25,901 nucleotides of DNA, taken from the NCBI GenBank assembly GCA_041685935.1, contig JAWLES010000012.1, positions 1-25,901 of the forward strand, written 5' to 3'. The stretch's first letter is position 1; every line of letters begins with the position of its first letter. Under the pieces are notes generated by a model. The model saw only the letters and a program-made list of their open reading frames with translations, was not told the DNA's origin and ran no database searches. The translations under genes and the position numbers were made by a program. Positions 1 to 8,248 of the stretch are shown in pieces. The stretch is from JAIPEK01 sp041685935 (GTDB lineage Bacteria > Desulfobacterota > Desulfobacteria > Desulfobacterales > Desulfobacteraceae).

Positions 1-1198
1 CTATATTGCCCTTGTCCACAACAATATCCAGGGCGCCGTTCTGCATTGTGGCTTTGCCGGAAACGTTTTCAGCAGTGAGTTCGCATTCGGGAATGTTCAC
101 GATCCCTGAATCAATCGTTCCGTCAATTATTAGGTTTTTTGGGTCAAACAGACCGGAATCATCATCGGTTTCAAATGTGACAACGACATCTTCTGAAGTT
201 CCGGATTCCAAAATGCTGAAGATATTCAGGCTGACCGGGTTGATGCCGATAAACGCATCAGAGTATTCTTTCAGAGTTTCTATGTCCACGTTTTCCGCCC
301 TGAATTGTAGTTTTGTATCCCGTCCGCCGTTTTTCCGGGTGAAAGAGACTCTCGGTTCCTGCAAAACCGGTTTAAGCAAGGCTGCTTTTATTCGAACTTC
401 TGTTTTTTCCACGGTCATGTCAAGACCGAGGGTCAGCTTTTTTAATTCAAGCTTCAGGTTACCTGGTTCAGGAGATATAAGGGCAAGATCATTGATAATG
501 CATTCTGAAAAGAGATTACCTTTTTCATCAATGTAAAAGCGGATGTTTACAGTATCGCTTTTGGCGGATTGAAAACGGTTACCGATCCAGCTGGGCACAA
601 TTGATTCTCCGCGTACAGAAAGGTTCTGCAAGCGTGCGGTTCCCCAAAAAGCGCTGTTTTCGGACCGTAAGTGCAGGGATGCGTCGAGCCCGGAAAAAAA
701 TCGGGTTTCAAGATTGTTAAAAACGATGTGAATTCCCTTTGACTTGTGGATAAACCGGGTGATTCCTTTAAAGGTGTTTTGGAGAAAAACAGGGGAAAAG
801 GATTTTCCGATGTCCGGTCTCTCTTTTTCTGGCGCAGGTTCAAGTCCCCGTGCGTTAAGATCTTCAATGATGATTTTTTTGATTATGAGCCTGCTTTTGA
901 AAAGAGCGGACAGGTCAGGATAGACAAGAATCCGGCCGGTCTGACCTGTAGAAGTCCGGTCCTGCAAAGGCAGGATTCCTTTAAAGGAAATGTGGAACTT
1001 CGGAAAAACCGAAATAGAAATTTCACCCGGTCTGATATCCATTCCTGTATTGGATTTTACCGTCTCTGAAATCCGGGTTTTGACATAGTCGGTGTTCACC
1101 AGCAGTGGCACTGATACAGCAACTGCAATGATAAGAATTCCAGCAATTTTGCATAAACGGACAAAAAGTTTTTTTTTGTGAATACCCCGAACAGACAT
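1..1198 (-). CDS. AsmA-like inner-membrane-anchored protein, partial (C-terminus beyond left edge)
   Basis: An uninterrupted minus-strand frame starts at an ATG at 1198 and runs off the left edge, giving about 399 residues. The N-terminus is basic, followed by one hydrophobic segment at about residues 17-34. Next comes the pattern typical of AsmA/DUF748/YhdP-type proteins: an NTDYVK-like stretch, then TGMDIRPGEISIS, where strands begin to repeat. The remainder is beta-rich and hydrophilic with no catalytic motif. Known family members are anchored in the inner membrane, span the periplasm, and are linked to lipid transport or outer-membrane assembly. The start lies 5 bases after the prc stop, so the two genes are probably co-transcribed. 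The Shine-Dalgarno signal is weak, which suggests translational coupling. The family call is good; the exact subfamily cannot be set because the C-terminal half is missing. Confidence 0.75.
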   Translation of the reverse strand, partial: MSVRGIHKKKLFVRLCKIAGILIIAVAVSVPLLVNTDYVKTRISETVKSNTGMDIRPGEISISVFPKFHISFKGILPLQDRTSTGQTGRILVYPDLSALFKSRLIIKKIIIEDLNARGLEPAPEKERPDIGKSFSPVFLQNTFKGITRFIHKSKGIHIVFNNLETRFFSGLDASLHLRSENSAFWGTARLQNLSVRGESIVPSWIGNRFQSAKSDTVNIRFYIDEKGNLFSECIINDLALISPEPGNLKLELKKLTLGLDMTVEKTEVRIKAALLKPVLQEPRVSFTRKNGGRDTKLQFRAENVDIETLKEYSDAFIGINPVSLNIFSILESGTSEDVVVTFETDDDSGLFDPKNLIIDGTIDSGIVNIPECELTAENVSGKATMQNGALDIVVDKGNI

Positions 1199-1203
1199 GG
1201 GGC

Positions 1204-3291
1204 TTACCATCGATAGTCTTTTTGCCCTGCAATATGAATGAACTCTGCCATCAGTGACCTTGTGGGTTCCATCAGAATGTCTTCGTCATGCTCCCGGATA
1301 TCTGAAACCGATGTGATCTCTTCTTTGCCAAGGCTTTTGCGGTACCGGTTTTCAATCTCGATCTCCAGGTTTTCATACCTGGTCTTGTGCTTTTTTCTTT
1401 TGGTTTCATTCAAAGGTAAAGATTCGGTTTTGTGCCGTTTTTCTGCCAGGCTGTACTTTTCAGACAGATAAATCAGCCCTGGATGTTCATCCGCCATGTT
1501 GCGGTATGACCGGTCGAGCTGTTCAACACACTCTTCAAGGGATGGGTATTTGTTGTAAGGAGCCCTGTCAGTCTTGTCGTAAGGCAGGGCCCTGTCCAGT
1601 GAACTTTCTCCGATTCGGGCGGTATCGTAGATGTGCGGGTATTCGATATCCGGGGTGATTCCGCGCTTCTGGGTGGATTCTCCTGTGATCCGGAAGAATT
1701 TCGCGCTGGTTACTTTCAGTTTGCCTGAAGACAGGCTGGTGAGGGACTGGACCGTACCCTTGCCGAAGCTTGATGTTCCCACGACAATGCCTCTGTTGTA
1801 ATCCTTTATGGCGCCTGCGAAAATTTCGGAAGCAGAGGCGCTCATCCTGTTTATCATCACCATTAGAGGCCCTGTGTATTCGATGCCCATATCATCGTCA
1901 TACAGGCGCGAAACCCTTTGTCTCGTTTTAATCTGGACCACCGGCCCGGATTTAATGAACAATCCCGTCAGGCGCTGGGCCTCTTTCAAAGATCCGCCGC
2001 CGTTGCCCCTGAGATCTATGATCAGTCCGTCTATGTTTTCGTCCTTCAGTTCGGTCAAGAGACTTTCCACATCATTGGTGGTGCTTTTATAGTTTTCCTT
2101 TCCGTTTCTATAGGCTTCAAAATCCAGGTAGAACGCAGGAATTTCAATGATTCCGAGTTTGCAGGAAACACCGTTTCGGGAAAAGGAGACAGTCTTCTTT
2201 TTTGCAGACTGTTCTTTGAGCTTGACCTTGTCACGTTTTATGGAAACGATCTCAGAGGAGTCCTTTTTTCTGGCTGGAATTATTTTCAGCCTCACAAAAG
2301 TATCCTTGGGGCCGCGGATCAGGTTGACGACATTGTCAAGGCGAAGTCCCACAGTATCCACGATATCCCCTTTTCTGCCTTCTCCCACCCCGATGATCTT
2401 GTCTCCCGGCCTGAGTTCTTTGGACTTGTCCGCAGGGCCTGCAGGTATCAGCCTGACCACCTTTGTGTACTGGAATTCACTCTGGAGAACAGCACCGATT
2501 CCTTCCAGTGACTGGCTCATGTGGATATCGAAATTTTCCGATTGTTCCGGGGCGAAATACTGGGTATGGGGGTCAAAACATTCTGCAACACTGTTCATGT
2601 AGGTTTCAAATGCATCGTTTTCCGTTATCTGGTAAATGGAATTGAGCCGGTTTTTATAGGTTTTTGTCAGAGTCCGGGTAATTTCCCCGGACGAGTCGCC
2701 TTCCAGTTTCAAAGAAAGAATCCTGTTTTTAAGCTCTTTTTTCCACAGATCTTTCATGGTCTTGGTATCATTCGGCCAGAGATCGTCTTCCCTGTTGGTT
2801 CGGATTTGTTCGTTCTTTGTAAAATCCAGGTGCTTTTCCCAGTTTTTAGAGGTGCTGTAAAAGTATTCCGTTCTTTCAAGACTCCTTTTAAGATACAGGT
2901 TGAATACGTCAAAGGCAAAGGAGAGGTCGCCGCTTTTCAAAAAATCATCAATCTTGTATTTGAGCCTGCTGAACCTTTTTACTTCCGGCCGGGTGAAAAG
3001 GGTTTTTAGCGGATCGAGCCTGTTGAGATAATTTTTGAAAATCGTTGCTGACATCCGGTTGTCAAGGGCTTTGCCAGTGTAATGGTTTTTCAGGATTTTC
3101 TGTACAATTTCAGTGGATTTTTCGGTTTGTTTGTCCGTATACGCCACCGGAACAAGCTCTTTGCCGTTTTCCGCCGCAACCGCAACCAGTGCGGACTGAA
3201 TAAAAAGAAACAGCAGAACTGTGAAAAGTTTACTGAGATATTTCCCTGACGCTGTTTTGTTCCAATTTAGTAATGTCATCCGGTTCTTCAA
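1204..3291 (-). CDS. prc: Tail-specific C-terminal processing protease Prc (S41 family)
   Basis: This 695-residue periplasmic serine protease degrades or trims substrates from the C-terminus; in E. coli it acts on cell-wall enzymes and lipoproteins. A hydrophobic export signal lies at about residues 21-40, ending in VAVAA. A helical N-terminal domain follows to about 245, then a PDZ domain (about 260-340, with LRPGDKIIGVGEG) and the S41 peptidase core (about 375-550). The core carries LRGNGGG and the catalytic Ser486 (in MSASASEIF) and Lys511 (in SSFGKGTVQ). Their 25-residue spacing matches the Ser/Lys dyad of the family. The C-terminal tail is highly charged, as in E. coli Prc, and the length is similar. 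I chose the TTG start at 3291 because AGGAAGG lies 7 bases upstream; an ATG at 3279 has a poorer signal. The gene overlaps the end of ylqF by 62 bases. Confidence 0.95.
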   Translation of the reverse strand: MKNRMTLLNWNKTASGKYLSKLFTVLLFLFIQSALVAVAAENGKELVPVAYTDKQTEKSTEIVQKILKNHYTGKALDNRMSATIFKNYLNRLDPLKTLFTRPEVKRFSRLKYKIDDFLKSGDLSFAFDVFNLYLKRSLERTEYFYSTSKNWEKHLDFTKNEQIRTNREDDLWPNDTKTMKDLWKKELKNRILSLKLEGDSSGEITRTLTKTYKNRLNSIYQITENDAFETYMNSVAECFDPHTQYFAPEQSENFDIHMSQSLEGIGAVLQSEFQYTKVVRLIPAGPADKSKELRPGDKIIGVGEGRKGDIVDTVGLRLDNVVNLIRGPKDTFVRLKIIPARKKDSSEIVSIKRDKVKLKEQSAKKKTVSFSRNGVSCKLGIIEIPAFYLDFEAYRNGKENYKSTTNDVESLLTELKDENIDGLIIDLRGNGGGSLKEAQRLTGLFIKSGPVVQIKTRQRVSRLYDDDMGIEYTGPLMVMINRMSASASEIFAGAIKDYNRGIVVGTSSFGKGTVQSLTSLSSGKLKVTSAKFFRITGESTQKRGITPDIEYPHIYDTARIGESSLDRALPYDKTDRAPYNKYPSLEECVEQLDRSYRNMADEHPGLIYLSEKYSLAEKRHKTESLPLNETKRKKHKTRYENLEIEIENRYRKSLGKEEITSVSDIREHDEDILMEPTRSLMAEFIHIAGQKDYRW

Positions 3292-4096
3292 AGCTTATCC
3301 TTCCTGTTTTTCCCTGTCGTACTTCGTTCACCAAAATCTCGGATGCTTTCTGAAGGTCTATTCTGCCCCCTTTCAAAAGGCACCCCCTTTTTTGTCCGAT
3401 CGCCTCAAGTAAGCCGAGGCTGTCAAGTTCAGAAACCTCCACTGCATAGCGGTCTTTCAGCAGGCCGGGGTATCGCCTGAGCATATAACGTGCCAGAAAA
3501 TCCCCGATGTCCGTGTAGTCATATGCACTGTCGGAAACAGCTCCTCCGGCGGCAAGAATGCTTCCTCTTTCAGGCGGGTCCACAACAGGCCATAAAATGC
3601 CGGGTGTGTCGTACACGTCCATTGTCCTGTCCACAGAAAGCCTCTGGTTGTGTCTGGTAATTGCAGGGACATTTCCAACCCGGGCAACCTTTTTGCCGGC
3701 AAGGGAATTGATAAGAGTTGATTTTCCGGTATTGGGAATTCCCATCACGATAACCTTGAGTTTCTCCGCCCGGTTGATTTTTGTTGTGGCCCTGCAGTAT
3801 TCGGATAGTTCACGTATGTCCCTGGGGTTCAATGCACTTATGGCGAATGTTTTTTCCTGAAGCCTTTCGTTATAGTAAGAAAGCCATTTTAAAGTGGCTT
3901 CAGGGTCGGCAAGATCTGTTTTGTTCATCACCTTTATTTTCGAGATTTGCCTGCATATCTGGTCGGTGTACGGGTTGGTGCTTGAGAAGGGGAGCCTGGC
4001 ATCCACTATCTCAAGGACCAGGTTTGCCTTTTTAACGGAATTTTTGAGTTTTTTTACCGACTCTCTCATATGGCCGGGAAACCACTGTACACTCAT
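3230..4096 (-). CDS. ylqF: Ribosome biogenesis GTPase YlqF/RbgA
   Basis: This 288-residue circularly permuted GTPase assists late assembly of the large ribosomal subunit in the RbgA/YlqF family. The N-terminal WFPGHM motif (residues 5-10) is diagnostic. The G motifs occur in permuted order: G4 NKTD at 58-61, then G1 GIPNTGKST at 119-127, G2 around Thr147, and G3 DTPG at 163-166. The C-terminal helical domain extends to 288. The length is normal for the family. The ATG at 4096 overlaps the stop of the upstream small membrane protein gene as TAATG, which indicates coupled translation. The 3' end overlaps the start of prc by 62 bases, so the three genes probably form one transcript. Confidence 0.94.
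   Translation of the reverse strand: MSVQWFPGHMRESVKKLKNSVKKANLVLEIVDARLPFSSTNPYTDQICRQISKIKVMNKTDLADPEATLKWLSYYNERLQEKTFAISALNPRDIRELSEYCRATTKINRAEKLKVIVMGIPNTGKSTLINSLAGKKVARVGNVPAITRHNQRLSVDRTMDVYDTPGILWPVVDPPERGSILAAGGAVSDSAYDYTDIGDFLARYMLRRYPGLLKDRYAVEVSELDSLGLLEAIGQKRGCLLKGGRIDLQKASEILVNEVRQGKTGRISFEEPDDITKLEQNSVREISQ
3299..3305 (-). promoter_or_regulatory. Ribosome binding site for prc
   Basis: AGGAAGG on the minus strand, 7 bases upstream of the TTG at 3291, lies inside the ylqF coding sequence. It would be 19 bases from the ATG at 3279, which is too far, so it favours the TTG start. Confidence 0.65.
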
Positions 4097-4431
4097 TATG
4101 CTCTCTTGTTTCCGGTGTTCTTTTTCAAATGGTCGAGTTCTTTTTCAATCTCTCTTATTCTCGTTTCATCAGAAGGTCCGGAAAGAATCCTGCCGGGATC
4201 TGTTTCCGGAGCCTCAAGTGCGGCTTCATCCGTCGAAGATCCGGGATTCGCCTTATCTTCCGGGGAGAACAGATACATGCATGTAAAACAGACCGCGCCT
4301 GCCGCGCTTCCGGCAAATCCTCCCACAACGGCTGCAGCGGCAATCCGCAAAGCAGAGTCAGCATATGTGATTCCCCATGCAGTGCCTGCGATTATTCCCG
4401 CCATGAATATGACCAGTGCAGTGATATACAT
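4096..4431 (-). CDS. Small Gly/Ala-rich membrane protein, unknown function
   Basis: I do not recognise this 111-residue protein. It has two likely membrane helices, at about residues 2-23 and 28-56, the second rich in Ala and Gly. A 30-residue polar stretch follows, then a short charged helix (about 88-105, heptad-like EKELDHLKK) that should lie in the cytoplasm or periplasm. Two cysteines (48 and 51) sit at the end of the second helix in a C-F-T-C pattern. It is the first gene of the run leading into ylqF, joined by a TAATG overlap. The ATG at 4431 lacks a strong Shine-Dalgarno sequence; the in-frame ATG at 4404 is an alternative but would truncate the first helix. The tight linkage to a GTPase gene argues that it is a real gene. 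Confidence 0.7.
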   Translation of the reverse strand: MYITALVIFMAGIIAGTAWGITYADSALRIAAAAVVGGFAGSAAGAVCFTCMYLFSPEDKANPGSSTDEAALEAPETDPGRILSGPSDETRIREIEKELDHLKKNTGNKRA

Positions 4432-4571
4432 ACTCTATTGGTAACACAATCTTGTAAAAGTATAAACAGTTTCCCTGAAATTATGCACTCTTTCTTATTA
4501 TATGTTGACATTCATTCGTTAATCTGAGACATATTCTTATATCCCCAATCCAAATATCATCAGGTGTTACC
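4432..4571. promoter_or_regulatory. Divergent control region between mltD and the ylqF-prc run
   Basis: This 140-base AT-rich gap separates divergent genes. On the plus strand there is a perfect TTGACA at 4505-4510, followed by a weak -10 candidate (CATATT at 4530-4535, spacer 19). On the minus strand a perfect TATAAT lies at 4497-4502 and TATACT at 4459-4464, neither with a good -35. Promoters in both directions are expected here, but the exact sites are uncertain. Confidence 0.45.
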
Positions 4572-5690
4572 ATGAATAACTGTTTCGCCAAAGTCCTTTG
4601 TTCATTGCTGTTTTTCTTGTTTTTAACCTGCATGGCTTCCATGTCCAATGCGGCTGAAGAGGGACCGGCCCGAAAAAAGGGGAGCAATCTGCCCTCCCTG
4701 GTTAATGCGGTCCGGTTCCCCGAACAGGTCATGTTCTGCGGCAGGCCGGTTCCCCTGGAGATTCAGGATGTAAGGGAGCGGCTTGAAAAAGAGATGCTGC
4801 TTGCTCTCTGGGACCGTGCCCAGGTAGTTTTGTGGCTGAAACGATCCTCCAAATATTTTCCGCACATAGAAAAAATCATCCGGGAAAAGAATGTCCCCGA
4901 GGATTTCAAGTATCTGGCTGTGGTGGAAAGCGGTCTGAGACCCCATGTCCGTTCCCACCGGGGGGCGGTCGGATTCTGGCAGTTTTTGCGGCGTACGGGC
5001 AGGCACTACGATTTGCGAATCGACTCCCGGATAGATGAACGAAGAAACCTGTTCCGCTCCACTTATGCGGCCTGTGATTTTCTGAACAACCTGTACAACC
5101 GGTTTGACTCCTGGATTCTTGCCATGGCTGCATACAACATGGGCGGGTTCAGTCTGTCCAAGAAGATAGAGCTTCAGAAAACCGATGATTTTTATACCCT
5201 TTATCTTCCGCTGCAGACCCAGCAGTATATTTTCAAAATTATCGCTGCGAAACTGATCATGGAGAATCCGGAAAAATACGGATTTGAATTTGAGCAATCC
5301 GACTGGTACGAACCGTTCACCTTTGACCGGGTAAATATCAAGTCCTCCCATCAAATTCCCTTGACCCTGGTGTCCGAGGCGGCGGGGATTCCGCTGAAGC
5401 AGGTCAAGGATATGAATCCCGAGATCAGGGGGTATTATCTTTCAAAGGGGGACAGCTCGGTAGTTATACCGGACGGCCTTGCCCTGGGTTTTAAAGAGAA
5501 ATTCGCAGCCATTTACAGCAAATGGGAAAAGAATTATGCCGGAAGAGTCCATCTGGTAGAAAAGGGAGAAAATTTATCCATGATCGCAAACAAATACCAG
5601 GTTTCCCTTTCCGCCCTGCTGGAGATGAACAACCTTTCATTAGGAAGTGTCATACAACCCGGAGACAGGCTCATCATCGGAACACCCTGA
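4572..5690 (+). CDS. mltD: Membrane-bound lytic murein transglycosylase D-like, SLT plus LysM
   Basis: This 372-residue periplasmic enzyme is predicted to cleave the MurNAc-GlcNAc bond of peptidoglycan, forming 1,6-anhydroMurNAc ends. An N-terminal signal peptide (about residues 5-27) ends in SNA-A, consistent with signal peptidase I; Cys20 does not sit in a convincing lipobox. The SLT domain (about 105-235) contains the catalytic Glu119 in VVESG, then RGAVGFWQF (130-138) and AAYNMGG (186-192), all hallmarks of the MltD subgroup. A degenerate LysM-like segment lies at about 262-302, and a clear C-terminal LysM at about 325-371 (HLVEKGENLSMIANKY to IQPGDRLII) should bind glycan. AGGTG lies upstream of the ATG with a 5-base spacer. 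The gene appears monocistronic, convergent with the pseudokinase-like gene 24 bases downstream. Confidence 0.92.
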   Translation: MNNCFAKVLCSLLFFLFLTCMASMSNAAEEGPARKKGSNLPSLVNAVRFPEQVMFCGRPVPLEIQDVRERLEKEMLLALWDRAQVVLWLKRSSKYFPHIEKIIREKNVPEDFKYLAVVESGLRPHVRSHRGAVGFWQFLRRTGRHYDLRIDSRIDERRNLFRSTYAACDFLNNLYNRFDSWILAMAAYNMGGFSLSKKIELQKTDDFYTLYLPLQTQQYIFKIIAAKLIMENPEKYGFEFEQSDWYEPFTFDRVNIKSSHQIPLTLVSEAAGIPLKQVKDMNPEIRGYYLSKGDSSVVIPDGLALGFKEKFAAIYSKWEKNYAGRVHLVEKGENLSMIANKYQVSLSALLEMNNLSLGSVIQPGDRLIIGTP

Positions 5691-5714
5691 CCGGGACCCG
5701 GCAAGCCGTGAACT

Positions 5715-7301
5715 TTATGAGTCAGTAAAACCGTTTTCAGTAAGATACCGGTTTGATATAAACAGGGCTGACAGAGTGAAAAGAAGGTCGATAAGCCGGG
5801 GGACTGATATCGCCTGGTTGAATCCCCCCAGATGGGGACCGGTGGAAATCGACAGGTTTTCGGTTCCTTTGCGGGATTCGTAAGCTCCGATTTCATCCGG
5901 TCTGACCCCCCTTGACGCCAGAAACTTCCTGAAGCTTTCATCATCCAGCCTGTTCTGATCTTCCAGCCTTAGAACCTCTTCCATATGATTATCCACCCCC
6001 ATTGCCTGTACAAGCTCCCCTGAAAGGGCTTTTATTTCATCGCAAAGCTGATTCTCCGGGGAAAAGGAATTTCCGGTGAACCCGGTCCCGTAGTGGCAAA
6101 TGATATCATGGAGAATTCCCTCCAGGAGCTGAACGTCAAAAAGGTGTCTTGCATCCACTGGGTTTCCCAGGTTGTCGTACCCTTTGAGTTCCGGGTCCTG
6201 GTTTCTGAAAAAGCTCCCTGCAATAAGGATCAGGCTCAAAAGGTGTTCTCCGATATGGCGCCTGAGTTTCGACGTCCGGCTGATACAATCGAGGTGCTCA
6301 AAATCCCGTAACCCTGAAAAGGCGATATTAGGATACCTGCAGGATTCCAGCCACTGGTCCAGCCTGCCTCCGTGTTCCCAGTCGTAATGCCCCAGGTCTT
6401 CTCTTCTGTCCTGCTGGACCCTGTTGTGAAACAGGGGAATAACTGCGGTATGGATCACGCCCATGGAGGCGAGCTTACCCAGAAGCCACGCGTTCCTGGA
6501 AAAAACATCCCGGATTCTCTCCTTTGAATATTTTTGTATAATTCCCGTGCAGTTGGGATAATCAAAGTAATCTGCAGGAGCCGTGTACGCGATGGCGTGG
6601 GAAAAGCCTTTATACCCGTTACGGATCGCAAACAGGGGTCGGCCTTGCACGGCAAGGGGAGAGGGGGGATCAAACCGCAGCCCTGAAGGCATCGAGAAAT
6701 TATCGAAACGGGTCATCCAAACCGCCTCTTTATGCAGTTTGAGGGCTTCTTCCCCGGACTTTGCAAATTTGACAGCGCAGATACCCCCGTCAGGCTGAAT
6801 CTGAAGAAGGCTTCTTCCTTTCCAGTATGCCGCCTCCGGGTTCAGGGCCCCGAGTTTTTTAAAAATCGCATCAACGGAAAGTTCAGGTGCTCTTCTGCAG
6901 GGTTCAATACCAAACCGCCGGCAGTCGTGTTTGAGATCAAGCGAGCCCAGGGACTCATATATCGCTCTCTTTTTGTCCCTGTTCCCGTTAAACAGGAGAC
7001 CCCGGAGGAAGCGGATAGAGTCTGCCTTAAACGGGCTGTTGTGAATAAAAGGGGCGGAAACGAGAGTTTGAACAATTTCCCTGTGGAGAAAGAATGCCTG
7101 TTTCTGTTTATCGAATCTTCGGGATAACAGGGTTCTTGAAATCGAGTCAAATGTCTGCCGGGTAAGGGTTTCCGGAATCGCCTCCAGGTTGGAACGGATA
7201 TCCTTTACCGCCATATACGAGGCGGAGAAATCGAGTCCCTCATCAAGGAGCCTGGTTTCCAGGACCTCCCTGCTCTTTTGTCTGAAGATGGAAATGGTCA
7301 A
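5715..7301 (-). CDS. Kinase-fold (pseudokinase) protein, possibly SidJ-related
   Basis: This 528-residue protein has no signal peptide or clear membrane helix. The first 140 residues are helical and charged. A kinase-like N-lobe is suggested at about 155-200: GRSLLQI (162-168), AVKFA with Lys178 at the usual VAIK position, and Glu192 in LHKEAVW as the likely helix-C partner. A candidate catalytic loop GVIHTAVIPLFHNR (281-294) has His284, but the usual catalytic Asp is Ala286; Asp307 in HYDWEH could serve as metal ligand. This resembles SidJ-related pseudokinases; SidJ of Legionella is a calmodulin-dependent polyglutamylase. I recall such a family name being applied to Desulfobacterales proteins, but I could not check it. 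The start is a TTG 6 bases after the stop of the coiled-coil gene, with a weak Shine-Dalgarno sequence. It is the last gene of the guaA operon. Confidence 0.55.
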   Translation of the reverse strand: MTISIFRQKSREVLETRLLDEGLDFSASYMAVKDIRSNLEAIPETLTRQTFDSISRTLLSRRFDKQKQAFFLHREIVQTLVSAPFIHNSPFKADSIRFLRGLLFNGNRDKKRAIYESLGSLDLKHDCRRFGIEPCRRAPELSVDAIFKKLGALNPEAAYWKGRSLLQIQPDGGICAVKFAKSGEEALKLHKEAVWMTRFDNFSMPSGLRFDPPSPLAVQGRPLFAIRNGYKGFSHAIAYTAPADYFDYPNCTGIIQKYSKERIRDVFSRNAWLLGKLASMGVIHTAVIPLFHNRVQQDRREDLGHYDWEHGGRLDQWLESCRYPNIAFSGLRDFEHLDCISRTSKLRRHIGEHLLSLILIAGSFFRNQDPELKGYDNLGNPVDARHLFDVQLLEGILHDIICHYGTGFTGNSFSPENQLCDEIKALSGELVQAMGVDNHMEEVLRLEDQNRLDDESFRKFLASRGVRPDEIGAYESRKGTENLSISTGPHLGGFNQAISVPRLIDLLFTLSALFISNRYLTENGFTDS

Positions 7302-7307
7302 ATCCGA

Positions 7308-8228
7308 TTACTGGTTCAGGGTTTTTTCCTTGATTTCTCCATCATCGCCGGTCTCTTCCTCCTGTTCAATGACCGGTTCGGGTCCTTTTTCTTTCAGGCT
7401 GGAATCGGGTTTTTTCACTTTGTTTCCTTTTGCGGAATTGAGCAGATCCACATATTCAACCCTTTTTCTGATCTCGAGAATCTTTTTGTCGAACTTGACA
7501 TCGAGCTGGTCGATTTTTTTCAAGATTCCTTTTTCAATATCACCTATTTCATTGCGGATCACGGACTTGTCAGGTGAGCTTTCTTCGATTTCTTGAGTTT
7601 TCCTGTTCAATTCGGCAACTTCTTCACTGAGGGTGTCAAGCTCTTCCTTATAATCCTGGATGCCTGCCATCTTTTTGTCCATTTGCTCAGACAGTTCAGT
7701 GATATCCTTTTTCAGTTCGTCGTCGATTTCATTGACAATGGAAAGGGTCTTTTTGTTGATTCTTTCCATGGTGTGCAAAAGCCCTTTGTACTGGTTGGAA
7801 TTGTTCGAGATCACCTTGTCCATTTTAGACAGCCGCTTTTCCATATTCTCCTTGCCTGCTTTTGATGAATCGAGTTTGGCAAGCCTTCCTTCAACGGCAG
7901 TGATCCGGCTGGTGATTTCAGGGAGTTTTTTATCAAGGGCATATTTGTTTTCAGCGATTTTGACTTCCAGGGAGTTGAATTTTTCATCAAGCTTTTCATC
8001 AAGCTGTTTGACATCCTCTGCTTTGCTGCTGTCAACCGACACAACCCTTTCCTTGATGTCCAGGTACGCAAAAAAGAGAATCGCTCCGATAAGGCAGGGG
8101 ATGATGATGGATATAATGGTGACCCGGTTGTTCAGCTTGTCGATTTTCAGTGTATTCGCATCATTTTGGTAAACGGATTTTGAGATATCATCCCCTTCAT
8201 CAAAATCGCCTATATGCATGTCATCCAT
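7308..8228 (-). CDS. Single-pass membrane protein with long coiled coil, unknown function
   Basis: This 306-residue protein belongs to no enzyme family I recognise. The short N-terminus (1-36) is acidic and polar, followed by one strong membrane helix at about residues 37-56. Residues 65-255 are almost entirely heptad-like, rich in Lys, Glu, Asp and Leu, predicting a long coiled coil. The last 45 residues are a Pro/Glu/Lys-rich disordered tail. With a single helix and no cleavable signal, the coiled coil is probably periplasmic and the N-terminus cytoplasmic, though orientation is not certain. It sits 20 bases downstream of guaA and 6 bases upstream of the pseudokinase-like gene, so it is likely co-expressed with both. 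It could act as a scaffold, but that is inference only. AAGGA precedes the ATG by 9 bases. Confidence 0.75.
   Translation of the reverse strand: MDDMHIGDFDEGDDISKSVYQNDANTLKIDKLNNRVTIISIIIPCLIGAILFFAYLDIKERVVSVDSSKAEDVKQLDEKLDEKFNSLEVKIAENKYALDKKLPEITSRITAVEGRLAKLDSSKAGKENMEKRLSKMDKVISNNSNQYKGLLHTMERINKKTLSIVNEIDDELKKDITELSEQMDKKMAGIQDYKEELDTLSEEVAELNRKTQEIEESSPDKSVIRNEIGDIEKGILKKIDQLDVKFDKKILEIRKRVEYVDLLNSAKGNKVKKPDSSLKEKGPEPVIEQEEETGDDGEIKEKTLNQ
7981..8004. repeat. Tandem 12-bp perfect repeat inside coiled-coil gene
   Basis: Two adjacent copies of TTTTCATCAAGC occur at 7981-7992 and 7993-8004. On the coding strand they give a repeated KLDE unit, an in-frame duplication within the coiled coil. 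It could vary in copy number by slippage without breaking the frame. Confidence 0.9.
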
Positions 8229-8237
8229 AACAGGGCA

Positions 8238-8242
8238 TCCTT
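8238..8242 (-). promoter_or_regulatory. Ribosome binding site for the coiled-coil gene
   Basis: AAGGA on the minus strand, 9 bases before the ATG at 8228, lies in the 20-base gap after the guaA stop. It supports the first ATG rather than the ATG three codons later. Confidence 0.6.
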
Positions 8243-8248
8243 AAGTAT

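Noticed and set aside
6..536. Plus-strand open frame of 176 codons
   Set aside because: It lies antisense to the AsmA-like gene, whose frame is continuous and has family features; the antisense product is Ser/Phe-rich without a domain.
1918..2511. Plus-strand open frame of 197 codons
   Set aside because: It is antisense to the conserved catalytic and PDZ region of prc and has no recognisable motif.
5691..5701. CCGGG-A-CCCGG palindrome between mltD and the pseudokinase-like gene
   Set aside because: A one-base loop cannot form a hairpin and no T-tract follows, so I do not call it a terminator.
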